Source: PALSA-968 sp964387075 (GTDB lineage Bacteria; Bacteroidota; Bacteroidia; B-17B0; Aurantibacillaceae). From it: a stretch of 64,000 bases of DNA. Where the stretch lies: contig CAYLVB010000008.1 in the NCBI GenBank assembly GCA_964387075.1, forward strand, positions 62,001 to 126,000, in the 5' to 3' direction. Both the position numbers and the translations under genes were made by a program. Positions 51,277 to 59,934 of the stretch are shown in pieces (position 1 is the first letter of the stretch; the number at the start of each line of letters is the position of its first letter). The notes below the pieces were generated by a model. The model worked only from the letters and a program-made list of their open reading frames with translations. It searched no databases and was not told the origin of the DNA.

Positions 51277-53067
51277 TTAGTCGTTCAGCTTCAGTACAGC
51301 CATGAATGCGCTCTGCGGGATCTCTACACTACCCACCTGCTTCATCTTTTTCTTTCCTTCTTTCTGCTTTTCCAACAGTTTGCGTTTACGCGAGATATCA
51401 CCGCCGTAACATTTCGCGGTCACATCTTTGCGAATGGCACGAATGGTCTCGCGGGCAATGATCTTGGCACCAATAGCTGCCTGGATAGGTATCTCGAACT
51501 GCTGGCGGGGAATAAGTTCTTTTAATTTTTCGCAGATCTTCTTTCCGAATTCGTAAGCGTTGCTGCGGTGTATCAAGGCAGAGAGGGCATCAACCGGCTC
51601 TGAGTTCAAAAGAATATCCATCTTCACCAGGTCGCTTTGCTTCATGCCTATCGGGTGATAATCGAAAGAAGCGTACCCTTTGGAAATAGATTTCAAACGA
51701 TCGTAAAAGTCAAATACAATTTCTCCCAAGGGCATTTCAAAGGTCAGCTCCACGCGATCGGCAGTAAGATAATTCTGGTTAACGATCTGCCCGCGTTTTT
51801 CTAAGCAAAGGGTCATGATCGGACCAATGAACTCGGATTTGGTGATGATGCTGGCTTTGATGTAAGGTTCTTCAATGTACTCAATGCGTCCGGGGTCGGG
51901 CAGATCACTCGGATTATTTACGGTTACCACATCGCCATTGGTTTGATAGGCGGTGTACGACACGTTGGGCACAGTGGTGATCACGGTCATGTTGAACTCG
52001 CGCTCTAAACGTTCCTGGATGATCTCCATGTGCAGCATGCCTAAGAATCCGCAGCGAAAACCGAAGCCAAGTGCGGCCGAACTTTCAGGCTCCCAGGTCA
52101 AAGAGGCGTCATTCAACTGAAGTTTTTCCATCGAGTAACGCAACTCTTCGTAATCTTCCGTATCTACCGGATAAATTCCCGCAAATACCATAGGTTTTAC
52201 ATCTTCAAAGCCCTGTATGCCTTCTGTGCATGGATTGGCAACTGTGGTGATAGTATCCCCAACCTTTACTTCTTTGGCTTCTTTAATTCCCGAAATAATA
52301 TATCCTACATCGCCGGTATAAACCGCGTCGCGTGGTTCCTGTTTCAAACGTAAAACACCAATTTCATCGGCGTTATACTCCGCACCGGTATTCACAAATT
52401 TTACTTTGTCGCCCTTTTTAATGGATCCGTTGTAGATACGGAAATAAGCAATGATACCACGGAAAGAATTGAAGACCGAATCAAAGATCAAAGCCTGCAA
52501 CGGAGCGCTCTCACTTCCTTTGGGCGCCGGAATTCTCTCTACGATCTGTTCCAGTATCTCATGAACTCCCGCGCCGGTCTTGCCTGAGGCGGCCATGATC
52601 TCTTCACGTTTGCAACCCAAAAGATCCACAATTTGGTCTTTCACCAATTCGGGCTCAGCACTTGGCAGGTCAATTTTATTTAAAATAGGGATGATCGTAA
52701 GATCATGCTCTAAAGCGAGGTATAAATTAGAAATGGTTTGCGCTTGTATGCCTTGCGCGGCATCCACAATAAGCAAAGCACCTTCACAAGCCGCGATAGA
52801 TCGCGAAACCTCGTAACTAAAGTCAACGTGACCCGGAGTATCGATCAGGTTCAAAGAATATTTCTCACCCTTATAGGCATAGTCCATCTTGATCGCGTGA
52901 CTTTTGATGGTAATACCCCGCTCTTTCTCCAGGTCCATATCATCCAGCACCTGGGCCTGCATCTCGCGTTTGTTAATGGTATTGGTATATTCCAAAAGAC
53001 GATCGGCCAGGGTAGATTTCCCGTGATCGATGTGAGCGATAATGCAAAAGTTACGGATGTTCTTCAT
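51277..53067 (-). CDS. lepA: Elongation factor 4 (LepA)
   Basis: Translational GTPase of 596 residues that remodels stalled or mis-set ribosomes. GTPase motifs AHIDHGKSTLADRL, DTPGHVDFSYEVSRS and NKIDLPSAEPE are followed by EF-G-like domains and the LepA-specific C-terminal domain (KCYGGDISRKRKLLEKQKEGKKKMKQVG). Length and start are normal. The preceding TATATTTG box at 53091-53084 would begin transcription about 10 nt before the ATG. Confidence 0.97.
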   Translation of the reverse strand: MKNIRNFCIIAHIDHGKSTLADRLLEYTNTINKREMQAQVLDDMDLEKERGITIKSHAIKMDYAYKGEKYSLNLIDTPGHVDFSYEVSRSIAACEGALLIVDAAQGIQAQTISNLYLALEHDLTIIPILNKIDLPSAEPELVKDQIVDLLGCKREEIMAASGKTGAGVHEILEQIVERIPAPKGSESAPLQALIFDSVFNSFRGIIAYFRIYNGSIKKGDKVKFVNTGAEYNADEIGVLRLKQEPRDAVYTGDVGYIISGIKEAKEVKVGDTITTVANPCTEGIQGFEDVKPMVFAGIYPVDTEDYEELRYSMEKLQLNDASLTWEPESSAALGFGFRCGFLGMLHMEIIQERLEREFNMTVITTVPNVSYTAYQTNGDVVTVNNPSDLPDPGRIEYIEEPYIKASIITKSEFIGPIMTLCLEKRGQIVNQNYLTADRVELTFEMPLGEIVFDFYDRLKSISKGYASFDYHPIGMKQSDLVKMDILLNSEPVDALSALIHRSNAYEFGKKICEKLKELIPRQQFEIPIQAAIGAKIIARETIRAIRKDVTAKCYGGDISRKRKLLEKQKEGKKKMKQVGSVEIPQSAFMAVLKLND

Positions 53068-53083
53068 TCTGTAATTAGGGGTG

Positions 53084-53091
53084 CAAATATA
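53084..53091 (-). promoter_or_regulatory. -7 box TATATTTG of lepA
   Basis: Exact match on the minus strand 17 bp before the lepA start. The -33 region is unclear. Confidence 0.5.
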
Positions 53092-53195
53092 GTCAATTTT
53101 TACCCTTTTTCTTAGTTAACGCTTAAACCCAAAAACAGGCTGTTTCCTAACTACTTATAACGCCTAACCCATATCCTTCCCTTCGGTATTTTTGC

Positions 53196-53203
53196 TATTT
53201 TTG
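53196..53203 (+). promoter_or_regulatory. -7 box TATTTTTG of pdhA
   Basis: Exact match 20 bp before the pdhA ATG; a second overlapping candidate TATTTTTG-like run lies at 53187-53194. Confidence 0.45.
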
Positions 53204-53222
53204 TCCTACCAATTGCCATCCC

Positions 53223-54242
53223 ATGGGAAAAGTTGCCGCTCAAACCGATAAGAAGCTCAAATTCACGAAAGAGAACTATTTAACCTGGTACGAAAGCATG
53301 CTTTTGATGCGCCGTTTCGAAGAGCGCTGCGGACAGCTCTATACCATGCAAAAAATTAAAGGTTTTTGTCATCTTTATAACGGACAGGAAGCCATTGTGG
53401 CCGGAACGGTGAGCGCCACCAAAAAAGGCGATAAACACATTACGGCTTACCGCGATCACGTGCATCCCATTGCTTTAGGGTTACATCCCAAATATGTAAT
53501 GGCCGAGTTGTTTGCCAAGATCACCGGTTGCTCAAAAGGCAAAGGTGGTTCTATGCACATCTTCAGCAAGGAACATGGATTTGTGGGCGGACACGGAATT
53601 GTAGGCGGACAAGTGCCCTTGGGTGCAGGTCTGGCTTTCGCGGAAAAATATAACGGCACCGATAACCTTTGCGTTTGCGCGATGGGCGACGGAGCCGTAA
53701 GGCAAGGCGCTTTGCACGAAGCCTTTAACATGGCGATGAACTGGAAATTGCCTGTAATCTTCATTATAGAAAATAATCATTACGCCATGGGTACTTCGGT
53801 TGAACGTACCAGTAACGTGCACGATCTCTGGAAAATTGGCTTGGCTTATGATATGCCTGCTAAACCCGTTGACGGAATGACCGTTGAAGCGGTTCATGAA
53901 GCAATTGAAGAAGCAGCGGCACGCGCGAGAAGGGGAGATGGTCCAACGCTATTGGAAATGAAAACTTACCGGTACCGAGGCCACAGCATGAGCGATCCGC
54001 AGACGTACCGAAGCAAGGAAGAAGTAGAAGAATACAAACACCAGGACCCGATCGATAAAGTAATTGCTACGCTCAAGAAGAATGGTTGGATAGACGACGC
54101 GGGCATTGAGATGATGGAGACCAAGGTGAAAGCGCTGGTGGAAGAATCAGTGAAGTTCGCCGAAGAATCTCCTTACCCGGATGTGGAAGAACTGTATCAC
54201 GATGTGTACGTACAAAAAGATTATCCTTATATAACCGAGTAA
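53223..54242 (+). CDS. pdhA: Pyruvate dehydrogenase E1 component, alpha subunit
   Basis: Thiamine-diphosphate subunit of 339 residues that decarboxylates pyruvate and reductively acetylates lipoyl-E2. The ThDP motif starts at GDGAVRQGALHEAFN and ends at IIENNHYAMGT. The YRGHSMSDPQTYRSKEEV loop corresponds to the phosphorylation loop of E1-alpha. The beta subunit gene is not adjacent: the next gene is E2. It must be elsewhere in the genome. Confidence 0.95.
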   Translation: MGKVAAQTDKKLKFTKENYLTWYESMLLMRRFEERCGQLYTMQKIKGFCHLYNGQEAIVAGTVSATKKGDKHITAYRDHVHPIALGLHPKYVMAELFAKITGCSKGKGGSMHIFSKEHGFVGGHGIVGGQVPLGAGLAFAEKYNGTDNLCVCAMGDGAVRQGALHEAFNMAMNWKLPVIFIIENNHYAMGTSVERTSNVHDLWKIGLAYDMPAKPVDGMTVEAVHEAIEEAAARARRGDGPTLLEMKTYRYRGHSMSDPQTYRSKEEVEEYKHQDPIDKVIATLKKNGWIDDAGIEMMETKVKALVEESVKFAEESPYPDVEELYHDVYVQKDYPYITE

Positions 54243-54306
54243 GATCGACGATCTAGTCATTGACAGTTTTTGGATTGAACAGCCAAACAGCAATAACAAA
54301 ATCGCG

Positions 54307-54324
54307 CCGAAGGCGTTCCTTCGG
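54307..54324 (+). repeat. Palindrome CCGAAGG-CGTT-CCTTCGG between pdhA and pdhC
   Basis: Second copy of the 7-bp palindromic stem seen at 18400-18417, again in an intra-operon gap (54243-54351). Flanks also match on the right (ccttcggaa). May be a dispersed element. Confidence 0.6.
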
Positions 54325-54351
54325 AATAAATCATAAAATCGTAAATCAAAT

Positions 54352-56001
54352 ATGGCAGAAGTAGTTAAAATGCCCAAGTTGAGCGACACCATGACCGAAG
54401 GAGTGGTGGCTAAATGGCACAAAAAGGTTGGCGATAAGGTAAAGAACGGCGAGATACTGGCCGATATAGAGACCGATAAGGCTACGATGGAATTTGAATC
54501 GTTCTACGACGGGGTGCTGCTTTACATCGGAGCTGAGGCCGGAAAACCGGCGCCTATCGATTCGCTGCTTGCTATTATTGGAAAGGAAGGAGAAGACATT
54601 TCTGCGCTTGTGGCTGGCGCGCAGTCGGCAGGAGGCAGTAAGCAGGAGGCAGTAAAACAGCAGGCTGTCAATGGCGCGCAAAAAACAGCAGTTCCCGAAT
54701 CAGAGAAAAAAGAAACACTTGAATTGGCAAAACCTGAAGTACCTGCAGGGGTGAATATTATCCGCATGCCTAAGTTAAGCGATACCATGACAGATGGTGT
54801 GGTGGCCAAGTGGAATAAAAAAGTGGGAGATAAAGTAAAGAACGGCGAACTGCTTGCTGAAATTGAGACCGACAAAGCCACTATGGAATTTGAATCGTTC
54901 TACGATGGAGTATTGATGTACATTGGCGCTGAGCAAGGAAAACATGTTCCTATTGATTCGCTTTTAGCTATTATCGGAACAGGTAAGGAAGATATTTCTA
55001 AAATTGTTGAATACGAAAAGTCTTTGGGAAGTCAAAAGTCAGAAGTCCAAAGTCAAAAGTCGGAACAGCCGGTTAAAGAAACTGTTGCTGTAAAACAGGA
55101 AACCGTTGCACAGCCGGTGAAGGTTTCAACTACAAACGGAAGAATTAAAGCATCTCCTTTGGCTAAAAAAATTGCCAGGGATAAAGGGATCGACCTTTCC
55201 GTTGTAAGTGGAAGCGGAGACTTTGGCCGCATCATCAAAAAGGATATTGAATTCTATAGTCCGGGTGGAGCGCGTAAGGCTACATTTGTTGGAATAGAAA
55301 GCTTTACGGAAGAACCTGTTTCGCAAATGCGTAAAGTAATTGCAAAGCGTTTGGTGGAAAGTGTTACGAATGCGCCACATTTCTATCTCACGATGGAGAT
55401 CGACATGGATCATTGCATGGCGTCGCGCGAGGCCATCAATAAAGTACAGAATGTAAAAGTTTCTTACAATGATATTGTAATTAAAGCTTGTGCGGCTGCA
55501 TTAAAAAAACATCCTAAAGTGAACGGCGCCTGGATGCCCGCCCGTGCCGGTTCGGACGGGGGCGATAAGATACGCTATGCGCAGCATATACACATTGGAA
55601 TGGCGGTTGCCGTTGATGATGGACTATTGGTTCCCGTAATTCGTTTTGCCGACGGAAAATCACTTCAGGAAATTTCTCTTGAGGCAAAGGACTTTGGCAA
55701 ACGAGCAAAAGAGAAAAAATTACAGCCAAAGGACTGGGAAGGGAATACTTTTACTGTTTCTAACCTCGGCATGTTCGGTATTGATGAGTTCACTTCGATC
55801 ATCAATTCGCCTGAAGCCTGTATTCTTGCCGTTGGCGGAATTAAGCAAGTACCCGTTGTAAAGAACGGCGCTATCGTTCCCGGCAATATAATGAAGATCA
55901 CCCTTAGCTGCGACCACCGTGTGGTTGACGGAGCTACTGGGGCAGCCTTCCTGCAAACACTGAAAGTGTTCTTAGAGAATCCTGTTACCATGTTCGTGTA
56001 G
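54352..56001 (+). CDS. pdhC: Pyruvate dehydrogenase E2, dihydrolipoamide acetyltransferase
   Basis: E2 core of the pyruvate dehydrogenase complex, 549 residues, transferring acetyl to CoA. Two nearly identical lipoyl domains carry the lipoylated Lys43 and Lys175 (both ETDKATMEFESFYDGV). A peripheral subunit-binding domain follows (IKASPLAKKIARDKGI; about 265-300) and the catalytic domain ends CDHRVVDGATGAAF (His/Asp active site). The linkers contain short-period DNA repeats (near 54630 and 55030), in frame. Acyl group preference (pyruvate) follows from the adjacent pdhA. Confidence 0.94.
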   Translation: MAEVVKMPKLSDTMTEGVVAKWHKKVGDKVKNGEILADIETDKATMEFESFYDGVLLYIGAEAGKPAPIDSLLAIIGKEGEDISALVAGAQSAGGSKQEAVKQQAVNGAQKTAVPESEKKETLELAKPEVPAGVNIIRMPKLSDTMTDGVVAKWNKKVGDKVKNGELLAEIETDKATMEFESFYDGVLMYIGAEQGKHVPIDSLLAIIGTGKEDISKIVEYEKSLGSQKSEVQSQKSEQPVKETVAVKQETVAQPVKVSTTNGRIKASPLAKKIARDKGIDLSVVSGSGDFGRIIKKDIEFYSPGGARKATFVGIESFTEEPVSQMRKVIAKRLVESVTNAPHFYLTMEIDMDHCMASREAINKVQNVKVSYNDIVIKACAAALKKHPKVNGAWMPARAGSDGGDKIRYAQHIHIGMAVAVDDGLLVPVIRFADGKSLQEISLEAKDFGKRAKEKKLQPKDWEGNTFTVSNLGMFGIDEFTSIINSPEACILAVGGIKQVPVVKNGAIVPGNIMKITLSCDHRVVDGATGAAFLQTLKVFLENPVTMFV

Positions 56002-56007
56002 GCGAGC

Positions 56008-58278
56008 CTACTTCTCAATAAGCAGCTTGGTGGTTGTTTCTTTTCCGTTTGCGGTTACCGAAACAAAATACAATCCACGATGGAAGCCTGTTGTACTTAA
56101 AGTAAATTTCTCACTGCGCACATCGGCCATATACATCAGCTTTCCCTGCGTATCGTAGATCTGCACCAGGCACTCGTCTTTCGTTCCAGTCTCCAACGTG
56201 AAATGATCGGTCGCGGGGTTCGGATACACGCTTAACTTGTTTTTTTCACCGTGGGCATTTTGCATCCCGCTTGTTGGCGCCGGGCCGAAAATGCTGGTTT
56301 GCCCCATGTATTCGTTCATGAACAAATAACCTTTGTTGTAATAAAGTTCGGTATTGCCCCAGAGATTATCGAATACGAAATCCGCCCCATGATCATAGAT
56401 CGCAACTTCCGAGAGATTGGCTTTGCTGAGCGCTTTTAATGAATCAAGCGTGCCGCCTATATAGATCAGGGAATTGTCGCAGGCCATAAAGACCCTGCTC
56501 GTTGTGGCCATCGCATGCGTGTTTGCCGTAAGATAAGTAAGTGTTTGCAGGCCCGAATTATAGAAATAGCGCGCAATACCTTCGCCAACATTTTCATAAA
56601 AAACGTAAAGGGTATCACCCGACATAGCGAAGGCTTTGAATGGCTGTAGGCCGCCCAGTGGAGGAGAAATGGAAGTAATTGTTGCAAGTGTAGAAGCATT
56701 AAGCACCATCAAGGAATCCTGCGCCAGCGCTAAAAGCACGCCTGTAGGATGGAAGAGAAGATCTTCAATATTGTTCTTTTGTCGCGTTGCAATGAGATGC
56801 GCCTGGGTGGGAATGCTTACGTCCTCTACTAAAATTTTGTGACTTGCATTGCCCAGTCCGTACTCCTCGATCACCGCCACTTTTCCGTTATGATAACGTG
56901 ATTTTTTAAAATCAGTTGGCAGAGAAACATTGGGATCACCGGTGGTGTCCTTAACAAAAGCCAGGTTGTTGTTTGCGTCACGCACGCGGAACGCTTTCCC
57001 GGTAACGTACCAGCCATAAGCAAGATCGGCCGAATCAGAGATACTTATAGCCCTGCAAAAACCGCGGGTAGTATCGTCAGCCACAAGTGTTGGTTTCTGC
57101 ATGTTGCTTACATCAAACAAACGCATGCCATAACCTTCAGCCGCTTCCACTAATTTGGTTTTGGCCTGGGCGCTTCCGTGGCACCAGCCGCCGGTATTGG
57201 TCCTGCTCACCTGTACTTCGTTATATATATCGGCTATGTCCATCGTCAAAACCCCATACCACTCAGAGGCCACATACATTTTACGTGTGGCGGGATTGAT
57301 ATCACAATCAAAATGATAAAGCCCAGCGTAAAGATCGGTCAGCAAAGAAACCGAGGGCGTTCGCGCGTCAAACACATAGATCTGCCCCCAAAAAGCGCCC
57401 GTAAAATTAATAGGTCCGCCACCGTGTGTTGAGATATACAAAGTATCATTGATGTTGGTGCAGTTCATGGGCATGGCAATGCTGCCGAGTAGGGCAAAAC
57501 CATTGACCGTATAACTATAGACCGACGTTGGGTTGGTAGGTATCGTGTAATCCAGGGCGTAATACCGCCCGTTAAAAATAGTTGATGAAATAGTGCCGCC
57601 CATTACATGGAGCAATTTGTTGTTGATGCCGAAATTCACATCCTGCGGATCGCCCTGCGTATCATTATAAAAACTTACCTGCTGCAAACCTTTAATACCA
57701 TACAAATACACCCCGTCCTGCGAATTACCTGGTGAAAGGCCAACTGTAAAACCAATAAGACTGTCTTTGATATCAATTCCTCTTACGCGGGTGGTGGTGC
57801 CTGTAAATGTAGCTACGGTTTGTAAAAAGGTAAAACCGGCGCCATTGTCTCTTAAAAGGTTCACTTTGGTTTTAGCAGCCACTAAAATGCTGTCGCCATA
57901 GAATGCAATATCGTAGACAGATTCGTTAATGGAAGCGGGGGCATAATGCGCGACATAGGCCGGCTGGGCGGGATTACTTACGTCGAACTTCCAAAGCCCG
58001 TCATGGTTGGCGCATACATACAGGTGATTATTGCGAACCACCATGTAATCGATGTTGGAGATAAAACGAATACTGTCGCTTGCCACACCCGGACTGTTGT
58101 TTGGACCGGTTAAGGGGAATGTGATCAGTGTATTGGCAGAACCTGCGTACAGATGGTTATTATAATAACATACTTCGTAGCCTGAGCCTCCTTTGGTGGT
58201 AGATAAAAGGTTTAAAGGGTTTTGACCTAAAGCCTGTGTAAAGAAGATCCATGAGGCGATAAATAAACGTGTTTTCAT
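56008..58278 (-). CDS. Secreted beta-propeller (LVIVD-like) protein with T9SS sorting domain
   Basis: Exported protein of 756 residues. Signal peptide (about 1-18, ending ALGQ). The long middle consists of propeller-like blades of the LVIVD type (DYMVVRNNHLYVCANHDGLWKFDVSNPAQPAYV; GYGMRLFDVSNMQKPTLVA). The last ~75 residues are a type A T9SS domain (SVYPNPATDHFTLETG, GLYFVSVTANG). Probably surface-exposed; function unknown. It ends 6 bp from the convergent pdhC, with no separate terminator seen. Confidence 0.84.
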   Translation of the reverse strand: MKTRLFIASWIFFTQALGQNPLNLLSTTKGGSGYEVCYYNNHLYAGSANTLITFPLTGPNNSPGVASDSIRFISNIDYMVVRNNHLYVCANHDGLWKFDVSNPAQPAYVAHYAPASINESVYDIAFYGDSILVAAKTKVNLLRDNGAGFTFLQTVATFTGTTTRVRGIDIKDSLIGFTVGLSPGNSQDGVYLYGIKGLQQVSFYNDTQGDPQDVNFGINNKLLHVMGGTISSTIFNGRYYALDYTIPTNPTSVYSYTVNGFALLGSIAMPMNCTNINDTLYISTHGGGPINFTGAFWGQIYVFDARTPSVSLLTDLYAGLYHFDCDINPATRKMYVASEWYGVLTMDIADIYNEVQVSRTNTGGWCHGSAQAKTKLVEAAEGYGMRLFDVSNMQKPTLVADDTTRGFCRAISISDSADLAYGWYVTGKAFRVRDANNNLAFVKDTTGDPNVSLPTDFKKSRYHNGKVAVIEEYGLGNASHKILVEDVSIPTQAHLIATRQKNNIEDLLFHPTGVLLALAQDSLMVLNASTLATITSISPPLGGLQPFKAFAMSGDTLYVFYENVGEGIARYFYNSGLQTLTYLTANTHAMATTSRVFMACDNSLIYIGGTLDSLKALSKANLSEVAIYDHGADFVFDNLWGNTELYYNKGYLFMNEYMGQTSIFGPAPTSGMQNAHGEKNKLSVYPNPATDHFTLETGTKDECLVQIYDTQGKLMYMADVRSEKFTLSTTGFHRGLYFVSVTANGKETTTKLLIEK

Positions 58279-58348
58279 GTATACGGGTTGGTTTACGCGC
58301 TTTTGATGAATTAAAAATAGGAAAGTTTAAAGATGACTGCAAATAAAA

Positions 58349-58371
58349 AACCTTCCCCGTCGGGGAAGGTT
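58349..58371 (-). terminator. Terminator of the 58397 gene
   Basis: AACCTTCCCC (58349-58358), GTC, GGGGAAGGTT (58362-58371); on the minus strand it is followed by TTTTTTATTT. It separates this unit from the T9SS gene. Confidence 0.85.
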
Positions 58372-58396
58372 TTATAAATAAATAAACGGATATTTA

Positions 58397-58891
58397 TTAG
58401 TATTGCGAGAAGCCGGTACGCTCAGAAACCTTGTGCTCGATCAAAAGACCAACGCAGGCGGCGTCTGAGGGTTTGCCTTTTTCTTCCTTCACCTCGCCGG
58501 TAGGAACGGTTACTTCAATCACCAGCTGGCGGGTAGAACCGGCAGAGAATTCGAACTGGCGCGTATCCTCGTTCTTCTGGCTATCGAACAAAAGCTCAAG
58601 TGTGCGCCCGTCAAAGATCTTGAAGTTCACTTTATCGCCAAGTAATTCTGTCTCCGCGCAAACGGTCATACGGTAGTCCATTCCTTTATAAACCACGCAA
58701 CGCATTTTAGAGGTAGTTCCCTGTGAGAACAAACCGCTTTTTGATTGCGAGTTATATGCGAAAGCTTTGCGATCAGCTTTAGTACCTTCAATGATACAGT
58801 TTGTTTTGTGGTAACCCCCACAATAGCTGCTTTGTGCTACCAGCGCGTTCATTCCTAAACAAACCGCCAGCATTAAAAATAATTTTTTCAT
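58397..58891 (-). CDS. Exported hypothetical protein
   Basis: Protein of 164 residues: signal peptide (about 1-20, MKKLFLMLAVCLGMNALVAQ), then CGGYHKTNCIIEG with two cysteines, AFAYNSQSKSGLFSQGTTSKMRCVVYKG and a beta-rich C-terminus (FEFSAGSTRQLVIEVTVPTG, CVGLLIEHK). Family not recognised, though similar exported proteins are frequent in Bacteroidota. Co-transcribed with the lipoprotein upstream (18 bp gap). Confidence 0.65.
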   Translation of the reverse strand: MKKLFLMLAVCLGMNALVAQSSYCGGYHKTNCIIEGTKADRKAFAYNSQSKSGLFSQGTTSKMRCVVYKGMDYRMTVCAETELLGDKVNFKIFDGRTLELLFDSQKNEDTRQFEFSAGSTRQLVIEVTVPTGEVKEEKGKPSDAACVGLLIEHKVSERTGFSQY

Positions 58892-58909
58892 ACTATTTTT
58901 ATTTTGATC

Positions 58910-59830
58910 TTATTTCCCGGTAAATGAATTACGTATAGCCGCTACTTTCTCAGAGATAGCTTTGTATTGCTGTTCGGTCATAGAAAGCTCTTCGCCACCT
59001 CCTAAAACAACAGGCTGGTCTTTTTCACCTTTTTTCATTTCCACTTTACCTTTATCGGTAGTGGTAACATCCTGTTCAAAAGCGACTTTCAATTCAGTAA
59101 GTTTGCCGATCACCTCTTTCACGGCAGCGTCGCTTTCGTATTTTTTCATGAAGTCGATGATGTTCTCTAAAGTGAACTTCTCGCCAGCGATACGTTCAAC
59201 CGCGGGGCTGTTCTTTTCGTATTTGATGAGGTTGGTAGCGATGTACAATCCTTCAATATAACCACCGGCTACAACCAGCGCCAGTGTATTGCCTTGCTGA
59301 CCATTTTGCAGGGTCTCAAAAGAAGAAAAATACATATCGTCAGCGATCTCAACCAAAGAATCGGGATTGCCCATGTTCTTCTCCAAACGCTTTACCATAT
59401 CTGCTTTGATGCTGGTAGAAACACCGATCTCGTCACCCAATTGCTTCACTACTTTGAAGTATTTGAGCGCTTCTGTACCGATCTCGAAGATCGAGCAATA
59501 GGTAAGATCGCAGCTGTAAATACCGAAATTAACGGCCTTTGCCTTTGGTTCCGCGTAATTTTTGGCTCTATCGGGAGGGTTCAATACGTCGGTGCGTTTG
59601 TTGTTCTTGCTTCCCACCTGGCGGATGAACTGGAACATTTCTTTGGGAGAAGGTACCTGGTACGACATCTCATTGGAAGGCACGTTGTTGTTGGCAGCAG
59701 TAGAATCAACTTTGGTTGAATCGGTCATGTGCTCATCACCGTCGTGTTTTTCGCCACCTCCGCAAGAGGTCAGTAAAAGCGATCCACTTAACAGTAGCAG
59801 GGATGCCTTTGATAGAAGATTGTTTTTCAT
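58910..59830 (-). CDS. Lipoprotein of unknown function
   Basis: Lipoprotein of 306 residues with lipobox LLTSC (Cys at about residue 24) after MKNNLLSKASLLLLSGSLLLTS. The polar, acidic linker (GGGEKHDGDEHMTDSTKVDST) is followed by a helical domain (KAVNFGIYSCDLTYCSIFEIG, NTLALVVAGGYIEGLYIATNLI, SDAAVKEVIGKLTEL). The NFGIYSCDLTYCSIFEIG block looks characteristic but the family was not named. A start at 59884 would precede the signal peptide; ATG 59830 was used. Confidence 0.7.
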   Translation of the reverse strand: MKNNLLSKASLLLLSGSLLLTSCGGGEKHDGDEHMTDSTKVDSTAANNNVPSNEMSYQVPSPKEMFQFIRQVGSKNNKRTDVLNPPDRAKNYAEPKAKAVNFGIYSCDLTYCSIFEIGTEALKYFKVVKQLGDEIGVSTSIKADMVKRLEKNMGNPDSLVEIADDMYFSSFETLQNGQQGNTLALVVAGGYIEGLYIATNLIKYEKNSPAVERIAGEKFTLENIIDFMKKYESDAAVKEVIGKLTELKVAFEQDVTTTDKGKVEMKKGEKDQPVVLGGGEELSMTEQQYKAISEKVAAIRNSFTGK

Positions 59831-59934
59831 ATGAACTTTGATCTGTTTTTGTTTGTCATATGGAACGTCCGTGTTGATTTTCAATGAGCTAAGGCGCCCG
59901 GCCGTTTCATAGTTTTAAATGAGTAGCAAATCTA

